NCBI GenBank assembly: GCA_023853785.1
Contig: JAJIRX010000831.1
Coordinates: forward strand, 1-64,000
DNA length: 64,000 nucleotides
From: Psilocybe azurescens
Taxonomy: Eukaryota; Basidiomycota; Agaricomycetes; Agaricales; Agrocybaceae
Direction of reading: 5' to 3'
Position numbers and translations under genes: made by a program. Below are positions 11,738 through 21,604 of this stretch, piece by piece. The notes under the pieces are model-generated. The model worked only from the letters and a program-made list of their open reading frames with translations, was not told the origin of the DNA and did not search any database. How positions within the stretch are numbered: the first letter of the stretch is position 1; each line of letters starts with the position of its first letter.

Positions 11738-12003
11738 TACGACGTGTTGACACTGTATTCTGGGTGTCTAGAGCCCAGAGTCCTCCACCCAACCTCTCCC
11801 TCTTCGGGCGTGTTGATGCTGTGTTCTGGGTGTCTAGAGCCCAGAGTCCTCCACCCAACCTCTCCTCTTCGACGTGTTGACGCTGTGTTCTGGGTGTCCA
11901 GAGCCCAGAGTCCTGCATCCCAATCTCCAATACCTCAAATCCTACCGCTATCTCTCCTTTTGGCGCTTTGACACCGTGTTCTGGGTGCCTAGAGCCCTCA
12001 GTC
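11738..12003. repeat. Four ~65-bp tandem units each carrying GGGTGTCTAG
   Basis: Units begin 'gtgttga' near 11744, 11810, 11874 and 11966. They contain ttctgggtgtctagagccc with one-base variants (gtccaga, gtgccta). The canonical 4-bp stem here is weak (TTCT against AGAG). The alternative pairing TCTGGG/CCCAGA spans the loop sequence instead. The first three units share the trailing text cctccacccaacctctcc in approximate form. Confidence 0.75.
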
Positions 12004-12114
12004 GCTTCGCTCTTGTCCAACACACTCGACGCGAATTTTATCGTTCAAACAACTTCTATTCAATGTATGTATTCAGTATGTTTGATAGGCTCTCATTACT
12101 AAACTCCTGCTAGA

Positions 12115-14745
12115 ATGAAACCCGGCCTCAGTTCCAGCGAAATTGACCATTCTTTCAGGCATGCTTTCCTTAGGAATGGGGAGATCTACTATTCCCCCAA
12201 CTGCTCGCTGTCAGAGTAGCCATACCGGAATACCACGTAAAACAATCCCTACCCCTTTCATCGTCAGGATGCGCGATATGAAAGGTTCCTATCGCCCACA
12301 TGGTGGACGCGACCATATCACTATCTCGTGTTTGTTCCCTCACGACCCTCATTCGATGGACTCGTGTTTGGTTGCCTCCGTGAATTTGTCCCCCACATCA
12401 TATCATATGGAGATGGAGATAAGTACGGGTTGGCATCAGAGAAGGTCTCTCAGTGGAAGGATTTGGAGGATGGCCTCCTCATGATCGCTTTCCTCCTCAA
12501 TAAACATCACCGAACGCAAATTCGTGCGGCCCTGAAGCCACCTCTTCCATCTTTTCTCGGGTTTGGCAAAGCCTATCGGGAACACTGCTCTGCTTGTCTT
12601 TCTATCGCTGCCTCACGCGATTGGTTCCTCATGTGGATGGCATTAATCTCCGGCAAGATGGCCGATATTTTGAGCTTAAACGAACCCGAGGAAGCAAAAG
12701 ACTGGTTCTCTCTGCTCAGCGACGACCATATTCCAGAAGCTTGGTTGAATTCCATGATAGCCTCCAGGATATGCAGCTTTTCTCAGCAGTGTCCACGTGG
12801 TCGGGACCTTCCTCAACATTCACAATCCACAGCCACACCAACCAAGCGTCCAATGGTTCCTTGCCTTTCATATACCTGTTTGGTATTGCTGGCACCCAGG
12901 CGGTCCTGACCAATTGCGGCCCCCAGCGCACTTCTTACAAGATGCGACAACTTTTATCCCCAAGTCACCATCTCGAACGGTTCCGATCGTTCCTTCTTCG
13001 GCACCATCACCTCGTCCTTTATCTCCCTCTTCGCCGACCTACGGAGCTCTCGCTCGATGAGTACCAGAAAGCCAAGAAGGCTTACCTTGCTACGAAGCCT
13101 TGGGAAATTTTTTTGCTGATCGCGCGGAGAGAAATAAGAGAGTCATCGCCAAGGAAAATGACCGAGATCGCATGACACGTCTGAACCGGGAGCGAAAGCC
13201 ACCCACGGTCTCTGCCGAAGTATATCTGTGGGATTGGAGTGAAGACGATGGAATCGAGCTCGTCCGTACACGCGTTCCCAACCGGTTACGTGAAGACACC
13301 CTTGGAGAGCACTCAGTTTCCCAAAAATATACGACGCCGTTTCGAATGTCTGGGATTGCTGCGAGTACTTTGGAGAACCTGACGACGACTACAACGACGA
13401 CGACGACGACGACGACGATTACGGGATATGCACCCAGTGTCCTCTGCCCCAGAACTTGGCACAGAAGCTCAGGACTATGAAGCCATCCTCAACGAGCGGG
13501 TTGAGGAGGTTCAAAGAAATCCGAATGCTTATTCCATCGACCTGAGAAGGTATTCCGAGCGCGGTCCAGAGACCAATCTGGAGCATAGTGCAGGTCAGGT
13601 CAATATTCATCAGTACCTATACCGCTACTACAGGTTTCTGGCCCCTATACCTATTTCTGATGCTACCCCGTAAATTCTAACAATGACTGGGGTGAATGTC
13701 TGAAATCTGTCGGCCTCGATGCCAAAGTCAATGAACCTCTTCCGGGACTCACTGGCCCTATCGTCAATTTCATCAAAGGGATGCAACAAGCAGCTGGACC
13801 ACAAGCCTTCGAATGGGACCTTCTGGCGGATAATTACAATCCTCTAACCAAGGACCTCATCTCCTGTCACCTTCGTCAACTTCCAAACGGCGAATATCTC
13901 CTTCTGAAATCCTCTCTGTGCAATGATAGGCCGCGTGATTGGCATATCGCATTAACAACATCTGCCAATGCACTCTATGTAACCAGATGGCTGGTCGATA
14001 TCAAAACCGAGAGCGTCCCGATTGAAGATGTGGCCCAACATCTTGCCGAAGAAGGCATGTCTTTTCGCACATATCTCACCCTAGACCCACTCCCATCAAC
14101 GATTTCTTTGTCTGGGATCGAAGCAGCAATTCCTCGGCGTAGCGCCAACTACACATTTACCGTCAACGATTACCAGACATATCTTTCAGACCACAATCGA
14201 CTCCCTGTCCACCCCTCGTGGCCGAGCAGCTATTCTTCGGGGGGAATTGTAGGCCGCCCTCGCCAAAGAGTGTCTTGGAGTCGACGCGGTCCTCTCTGGC
14301 CCTTCTTCAGTAGTAACTACCTATCGTCTTGGTTGTTCCGTTGACCACTCCCAAGGGACTTTTGGGATGACAATCTCACCGACGACGAACTTGCCATAAT
14401 CTGTGGGATGTTTTACTGCCATACTGGTATGTTCCATGTTCATTAAGTCTATTGGTATCTAACCATATTTTAGGAAATCAAGACCAAATTGCAAAACTCT
14501 CATGGTGGCCGCTGCCTGAATATTGGGACCAAGCGAGTAACTCGTTCAACTGGGGACATTGGACGGAATGGGACGAACACTGGTATCAAGAGCATTTGCT
14601 GAAGATCCAAGATGGGAAAGTCCTGCCTCTTAGCCATACCGGGATGGCGGGCGTGAAATTGAAGTCGGCACCTTCTTGGAGAAAGGTCACGATGATAAAT
14701 CTTGAACAATCGAACAAAATATGTGCATCCCTTCCCATTGCCTAG
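12115..14745 (+). pseudogene. Mushroom-specific hypothetical family (VFVPSRPSFDGL / ASRDWFLMWM), disrupted
   Basis: It starts MKPGLSSSEIDHSFRHAFLR. Then come the family blocks VFVPSRPSFDGLVFGCLREF, ASRDWFLMWMAL, IPEAWLNSMIAS, PVWYCWHPGGPDQLR near 12880-12920, an insertion-rich middle with an (ACG)n run, AEEGMSFRTYL near 14060, and DDELAIICGMFYC after 14380. The order matches long intronless Agaricomycete hypothetical proteins that are abundant near transposons; their function is unknown. Two in-frame stops occur early (TAG at about 12218, TAA at about 12239), with later frame changes. I infer a pseudogene. Only one intron-like gap (about 14427-14473) is visible near the 3' end. Confidence 0.6.
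13384..13424 (+). repeat. (ACG)n microsatellite
   Basis: About twelve near-perfect ACG/ACT triplets lie inside the preceding family ORF. They would encode poly-Thr in one frame. Confidence 0.85.
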
Positions 14746-15240
14746 ACCTTCAATTTTTATCCACTTTGATTCCGTACCATAGCTCAGCCTTGGCTTTCCG
14801 CATCAGGTCACTGTGAGTCTGTGACCTCCGTCGAACCCCGATTGGCGAGTCGCATGGAGGGGCGATAATTATTACTACTTGTTAAATATGTCATTTTTGC
14901 AAAAATTTTACCGACGGCGAAAACAATTGAGAAAGTTTAAGTTTGAGTGTCAAGAAAAGAATTGGTATGCATTTCTTTTTGTTCCTTTTTTTCTCCTTAT
15001 ACAAATTTGATCTATTGTTGTCCATAATATTTGGCCAAAATGTGTCGTGTATGCCCGATTTGCCCTCCCGATAAAGTTACAATTGAAGCAATATTTTATT
15101 GAGACTACAATAAACTAAATACGCAACATTTTATCGGTCTGCAATTGTTACTAAAAGGAGACCTTTTAGTGACATTTTAGCTGTGCTATTATCTGACTAA
15201 AACTAAAACAAGCAAACTGATCTTTTACGAAGATTTTGCC
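14746..15240. other. Gene-free, AT-rich stretch with two perfect inverted repeats
   Basis: Position 14805-14827 is AGGTCAC/GTGACCT with a 9-base loop (TGTGAGTCT). Position 15150-15170 is ACTAAAAGG/CCTTTTAGT with loop AGA. No ORF of note. The stretch separates the disrupted family gene from the transposase-like gene and could hold the latter's 3' flank. Confidence 0.6.
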
Positions 15241-18200
15241 CTATCTAAAAACGGCCCCTGCCAGCAGTGATTGACGATGGCGCTTTGCAACTCCTTGGAT
15301 CACCAATATTACGAGGTAGCAGTAGTCCGACCTTTCCTGAGCCAGAGCCTATGACTTGAAGGCTTGCTTCCACTGCCTTCTCATATGCCTTTGTCACCCG
15401 ATTCATTGAGATCACAGTACGTTCTGGTACCATATTGCAAGTTTCCTGAGCTGTCTTCAATCGCAGCTCAGTGGAAACTTTAGCTTCTTGTGCTTTCTTT
15501 AGGCGCTTATTATTTCGCTCGATTGTAGCATCTTGATTGGCCAATAATTTATGGTGGGAGTGACCTACATTTTCGTCAGTAAATGAGTGCCCACATAATT
15601 TTGACTGCCTACCTTTGCGTTTTTAAACCACGGCTGATACTCTCAGAGATATGGCCACGTTTATAATCAGGTCGTATTCCAGTCAGGTGAATGTTCTGAA
15701 GTGGGTAAGCAGTAGAAAAGTCAATGAAATTATCTATGTACCTTTAGGGTTCTGAACTTGAGATTATCGAAGTACTGGCCCTTCTGTATACCCCCGACAA
15801 GAGTACAAGATGTTCCTTCTAAGTTAACGTCAAAGTGTCCCCCTTCACTCACATTAGTTGTTGGATCGCCAACTTGCCAAATAGATTGGGGAATGAAGCT
15901 CTTTTCCCAGCAGATGCCGGGAAATACAAACTTGGCACGAATCTTATCACTAAGCCAATCTATGGATATCAGGTCAGTCGGCTAGTCTCAGTAAGAAATT
16001 AATACAGACCTTTCCCTGCCTTTCCACCTGCTAATTCAATACGTGTTAAAGTGCCATCCCAGTCTTTGTGCTCCATGCAAACGAGGCTTCGCATATCAGC
16101 CCGTACCGGCTCAGGAACCTGGCATTTCCGAATGTTGCAAAGAAAATGGTTGACACAAAGCCTCAGAATGCGTCGTAGATGCTCATATTCATCAAGCTCT
16201 TGAATCAGACGGTGAGGCTCATGAAGGTCTGGCTTTGGTGGGAGCGTCTGAGCCAATGCTCGTAGATGATTCCCGAGTCCTGGGAGAGGAAAAGATGAAT
16301 GAATCTTAAAATTTAAATGAGCAGTACATCGGAAAGTTTACCTTTTGCCTGTCCACCGTGCTGATCAACACCTATATGAAGTATCCCGACTGCTTCAAAA
16401 ATATTTTTGCATAGAGATGGCGCCATTGGAGACGTTCCCCAGTGTCTTCTTGGACAATTTGCTCAATTTTCTCAAAGACAATTTGGTGGGCAATGGCATT
16501 TTGGCGGTTAAGATAAATTCGACAATATGTAATGCCTGACTTATGATTGAGTGGGATAAAAGATAAAGTAGGGAAGACGCACTTGTTCGGGTTTCAGGAT
16601 CCAGACCTCCAAGCTCAAACTCTTTGAATCCAATGACACGCTTAAATCCAATATCGCACTGTAAATATTGGGCAGCAAGCAGACGAAAACTTGCATCTAC
16701 ACGCATGCATACAATGATTCGGAAGGGTACATCTTGGTCGAGATCATCACCAGCATCTTCAAAATCATCATCATCAGTACTTAATTTCGTTATCTCGGAC
16801 AGTGACATCTCAAGCACAATGCGAATATATGCCTCTTGGGCAGGAAGCACTTTATCCTGCACCTGCTTAAGGCGAATTACACCTTTAGTAATTGTCAGCA
16901 TTCGAAAATCATTTCAAGTATTTGATGATTAAAAATATTTACCATCCCAACCGGTTCCTGCAGGAAACTGGCTTTCCTGCACTTTCAGAATAAAGGAACG
17001 AAGGTGGTCCTTATTTCCAAGTGATGGGTGTAAGTCAATGAGTGTAGGGCTTGAAATATCTGGAAGCCTATTTTGTAGGAATCTCTCCGTTGCAATGTGT
17101 CTCAAGAAGCGCCTTGGGGTAAGATCAGGTAGGTCATAATGTAGAGATTTGAGGAGGGATAAAATAACCTTCTTAATCGCTGGAGGTGTTTTAGTAGGAA
17201 GTGGTATTGGGTGGGGGTGGTCACCATGGCAAATAACCAGAATCTTTGGACATTGAGATCGGAATTCCTCAAGCGGTTCAAAAATACGAAATTTTGAATG
17301 GCATTCTAGATGGAGCATCTCAGAAATAACCATGCTTCCATCATTGTTTCGATGCTCCGCAGCTAAGGGGATTTATTGAGGTCATTTATGTGATAATATG
17401 TTCACTCCACTCACGGCAGTTTAGCTTGATTGTAGAGAAATTTGCAATGGAAGAACAAGCAGTACGTGGGCCAGTATTGTGATATAGTGCGGCATCTTCC
17501 TCATATTCTGAAATTGTACTCTTGTCATCTTCGAATAGGGCCTCAAGATATTTGGCATCGTAGTATCCTCGATCAATATTAAAATCAACAAAATGATCAA
17601 TGTCAAAATTTCCCCGACGGTAATATTCACAACTAAAGATAATCAATGATTAGTACGCCATCTTCCTTACTCACACAAAACATTACTCACCGCAGATAAG
17701 GCCGACCATCTGCTGTATATTCGAAAAGTATCTGCCCATTGCATGAAGGCATCACTGTGCGCCCCACGCCCGTGCCTTGATTAATTCGCGAATGAAAGGC
17801 AGAGCGAGTGCCCTCAGTCTCAGAGTCAGGAGTTAATGGATTTCCGGGAGTAACACAACCGTGCTTCTTTATTGCAAAGAAGAATGAGAGCGTTTTCTCA
17901 AATAATGCCTTGTCAGGGGAGCGATTATTCCGTGTAACTCGATCTTGATTTAAGCGCTTCTCGAGGTCATCTCTGGAAGCCCGAAAATGCGAAGTCTTTA
18001 ATCCCTGAAGGTCACTAAAGGGACAAACTTTGGATCCCCTGGCCTTGAGATTTTATTCTTTTGTTAAAAATTTTATTTGACTGTAAGAGGGACGTACATG
18101 TTGAGTGGGACTCTTTGCAAGGAACTTCCTCTCCTCTTTCATTTACAAGTAAGCGGCAGGTGACAGGATTTGATCCACTCGATCCCCGTGGCTCGCCTTG

Positions 18201-18621
18201 CGAATATGCGAAGTTCCGAGCAGGATTAACCCATTCTGACTTCAGATCCATCAAAAATAGGTGCCCAATTCGACCTGTGGCACTGGTTTCTGGATATTCA
18301 ACAAGTACGTCTGGCTGGTGAATAAATAAGGTAGTGAGAGTCGTTTTTGGTTAGCCTGACGTTGTACTGAGGAGTAGGGGTAATAAGAGGTGAAAAGAGC
18401 TCAGTTAGAGTAAGAGATGCTGCGCTGGAAATATGACTAGAAGATTCTCTAGCTTGTAACATAGTGTTTGAATCAGGTGGCGATGGTGATGGGGTGCGAT
18501 AATTTAGAAGGTAATGGCAAGTTGCATCGAAGGCGTCTTTGAGTGAATTAGGAACAACAATATTATTGTGTCCATGGATAGCATCGACGATTGACCTGAG
18601 CTGTTCGGTCGCATTGTACAT
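15241..18621 (-). CDS. Transposase-like protein of a basidiomycete family (DQHGGQAKG core; MULE relationship only tentative)
   Basis: The minus-strand exons join well. An N-terminal region starts near 18621 (MYNATEQLRSIVDAIHG). A central block reads CMRVDASFRLLAAQYLQCDI and FKEFELGGLDPETRTS. An exon with YCRIYLNRQNAIAHQIVFEK follows. The core GVDQHGGQAKG is split by an intron whose acceptor precedes LGNHLRALAQTLPPK. Then come DLHEPHRLIQEL, LCVNHFLCNIRKCQVP, AGGKAGKDWLSDKIRAKF, PTTNVSEGGHFDVNLEGT and a coiled-coil C-terminus at 15250-15544. I recognise this order from a multicopy basidiomycete family. The Asp, His and Glu spacing suggests a DDE-type transposase, but I cannot confirm that. One frame break falls in an A5 run (16397-16401). 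No terminal inverted repeats were found. Confidence 0.55.
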
Positions 18622-18684
18622 GGTGAGTGCTTGGGATCCCAGGGAAAAGTAGGCTCCACAACTTAAAGAATTCTATATATCTTA

Positions 18685-18735
18685 GGAATCAAACCAGCGC
18701 CTAGCGACTGCGGTGTGCCGTGCGCCAACTAGCCA
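18685..18735 (-). ncRNA. tRNA-like element with pol III A and B boxes (SINE or tRNA relic)
   Basis: On the minus strand an A-box-like TGGCTAGTTGG (18725-18735) is followed after 29 bases by GGTTTGATTCC (18685-18695), which differs from the B-box consensus GGTTCGANTCC at one base. The spacing is as in a tRNA gene, but I cannot fold a full acceptor stem. I infer a tRNA-derived SINE or tRNA pseudogene. Confidence 0.45.
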
Positions 18736-18755
18736 AGTGGCCACGGACACCCCGG

Positions 18756-19419
18756 GTTGCATCATGTCTCTCAGCAGTCTCATTTACAAACTGCACACTG
18801 AATACCAATGATCAAATAGTGAAAAGAATTCTATTGAATAGGCTCCTCCATCTCAACGGTGTGCAAGCAACAAATGGAGAGGCAAGTTATTGAAAACCCG
18901 GTAGCTCAGGTTCAAGGTTTGCGATATTCTACCTTTTAGACTTTTTAATCGGTTGCCTTGCTGAAAAGATACCTTTGCCTTCCTTCTATCCTATGTACTG
19001 AAAGGAATAGAGGTTAAAATTATACTACTAAACGTATGATATAGCTGGTATTGTAATTTGGACTTGAGAAGCCGGGAACAAAAGGAGACATTCACCCCAC
19101 TGGAACAAAGTCAGTTAAACAAAGAACTTACCTTTGAATTGGTCTCAAACGACCATAAGTATCACAACACCACACAACCGTTGCCCCAAGAGCGCCACAT
19201 TGTACCCACCCGTTGTTTGGGACTTCGCCACGGAAGATGATGTGACATCCTACTTAGGAATGAGTGAAAAAAATAATATTCGGCGGGAAACAAGCGGAAA
19301 GGTCATCCGAGACCTCCGCAGACCGGGATCCATGCGGAGGACGGGTGTTTTTGTTGAGGGAGAGTCGTGAGAAGGTCATTGTGCCTGGATCTTATAAGAC
19401 CAATCGACATATGCCTCCC
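18756..19419. other. Gene-free stretch
   Basis: Only short ORFs without recognisable domains. This separates the transposase-like gene from the tandem duplication. Confidence 0.5.
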
Positions 19420-19733
19420 ATACCACCATCGGCGCCTGGTCCGATGTCTCGTCCTCCACGCTTTAATTCCTTCAGGGCCATAGGTTTTAATACCAGTCTC
19501 ATAATACTCAGCGTGCGTCGCACTTTGTACTTTCAACACATAATATCTCATGTGTACGTTACGATCAATCTGATACACCCATATTTCATTTGGTGTTTTA
19601 TTTTCCTGTTATATTGCCCCAATTCGAATCCTAAACCTTTCTGACCTTCATATTCTCCGAAGAGATCTGTCTAGACAGCATCCCTGCAACGCACAATCAA
19701 TTTCTGATCACAGTTCTATTCAAATGCACGGGC

Positions 19734-20089
19734 TCACAAGTTCCTGCGTCCATTACCGAACGTGATCCCGGATCCAAATCTGTTCGAGCCACCTCCAAAG
19801 TTAAAGCCTCCATTTAAATTACCCCCGTTCGACCCTCCGTTCGACGATCCAATATTCGAGCCTCCAACATTTCCGCCTAATCCGACGTTCGACCCTCCAT
19901 TCGACGATCCAATGTTTGAGCCTCCGACGTTTCCGCCTAATCCGACATTCGACCCCCGTTGTTGGATCCGCTGTTCGTAAAGTTTCCCGAGTTCCCGCTG
20001 TTACCGATTCCGAATTGGGGCAGCGCAGCAACAGTGTGCGCAACGAGAGCAGAGGCGAGCAAGGCAGCAAGAGTCAAAGAAGAAAACAT
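19734..20089 (-). CDS. Small secreted Gly/Asn-rich repeat protein, copy 1
   Basis: It starts at 20089 with MFSSLTLAALLASALVAHTV, a clear signal peptide with likely cleavage after TVAA. LPQFGIGNSGNSGNF follows, then 20-residue repeats GSNVGLGGNVGGSNIGSSNG (two copies) and a tail NGGFNFGGGSN ending GNGRRNL at stop 19734-19736. The signal-peptide frame and the repeat frame differ by one base at a G5 run (complement of C5 at about 19952-19956), identically in copy 2. Gly-rich secreted proteins are usually wall-associated or effector-like in fungi; the function here is unknown. Confidence 0.6.
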
Positions 20090-20881
20090 CCTTGGCTGCT
20101 GGTAAACGCATTGATCAAGGTCAAGATGTATGCATATATCAAACTGACACACGTACTGGGTTGAGAGAAGTATAGGTATTGGAAGTAACTGCTGGCTGAT
20201 GGGTGAGGTTGTAATTAACAAAAGGAGGGATTGCTCACTTGATCGTAAAGTGGGCGCTTTGTGGAGATCACTGGAGCTCTATTCAAAAATCACATTTACT
20301 ATATAGGAAAATCTAGGCCCAACCAAGTGTTCAGTAACTGTCCCACATCCCACGATATATGGTTCATGTTTTCCGATAAAGGAGCCATAATTAACCATCC
20401 AGCTAATGTGAGATATTTCTGTGCAAGCAGCCCAGAAGAACAGAGTTAGTTCTTTCGGTTTCTCTTTAGTAGAGCGTAGTTCCAATCCTTTTCAATCCAG
20501 AATTCTTTGATACAAGGCGGTGTGATGAAACCATACTTTTGGAAGCTCGATAGCACTCAGGAATCAAGATTGATGGCCCGGCATAGGCAAATAGTGCATA
20601 CATACTGTTATATGCTCACGCCTAGAGTATTTAAGGCCAGAGTCTTATGCCATTCGCGCACACAGGCTTGTCCGGACTGCAGAATCTCCGGAATGACATC
20701 ATCGTGCAGTCCCATTTTGCCTTTCATGAGCTTCGCTTAGCAGGCAAGCCTTTCTTTCCACTCTATCGGCTTCCGTCTCCGTGCTTCGCAGGGCAGCCTA
20801 CAATAGCGCTAGTAAGACGAGTTGCGCGCCCAGCGGCTGACACCGAAACTCAAGTGTTCGTGGTGAGATTTTATGGTATAG

Positions 20882-21174
20882 GTTCAATGCTTACTACTTA
20901 CAAAGAGACAGGTTCGAGTTCAAGCCGAGTCAGGCCTTATTTGTCGCAAAGTCGTGCCATCTAACTACCCGCGGTCGAGCTACCCCACTGGTACCCGAAC
21001 CAGAAATCTTAGAGTAAAACCAGTTTCTAGCACCAGCGAACTTCTTCCGAGTCTCGATGTCGGATGTGCTAATAGTATAATACGACTCCCAGTCTACGAC
21101 AATCCAATCCGTGTGTGCCATGCACTTCGAGGCTACCTATATTCATTGACGATGGTGAACTGCACCTCTGCCAT
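20882..21174 (-). pseudogene. Unknown gene of the duplication, copy 1
   Basis: It starts MAEVQFTIVN at 21174. It then reads, in another frame after a stop or intron, CMAHTDWIVVDWESYYTI and ARNWFYSKISGSG. The copy at 26590-26945 keeps the same order in longer frames, so this was a gene. No domain recognised. Part of the 3' frame is lost here. Confidence 0.4.
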
Positions 21175-21604
21175 GATATAACTCAGCATGCTGTAGGTTT
21201 TCTCCCTCCTCTCAAATAGCGTTACTACTTCAAATTTTCACATTCGCGTTGGCTTTTCGCTTCCTGGTGAGGTAGACGCCGGACGGTCAAGTGTTATTCG
21301 AAATAAAATACCATTCGCATCACGTGGATTTAGTGCGTCGCGCAACGCTGCGGCGCCTTACTTACGCGAACATTTTGAGATCTTAAAAGTTTTAATAAAA
21401 TACGATGGATCCTTGTATTTATCAGGGTGAACATTTAAAAATATATAGTGCGTTTGACGATTAATTGACGATACTCGTAAATGTCAGATGAATTAGAGCT
21501 ATACACTCACCCACTAAGTACGATATATCTGACCTTGTCCCGAACCCGCACCAATAGAGTTCCAGGATCAGCATCATCTAGTTGAGTGAGCGCTCAAAAT
21601 TCTC

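Noticed and set aside
19762..19980. Plus-strand Pro/Phe-rich ORF (FDPPFDDPMFEPPTFPPNPT)
   Set aside because: Antisense shadow of the minus-strand Gly-rich secreted protein, which has a signal peptide and splice-free start; same at 25551-25769.
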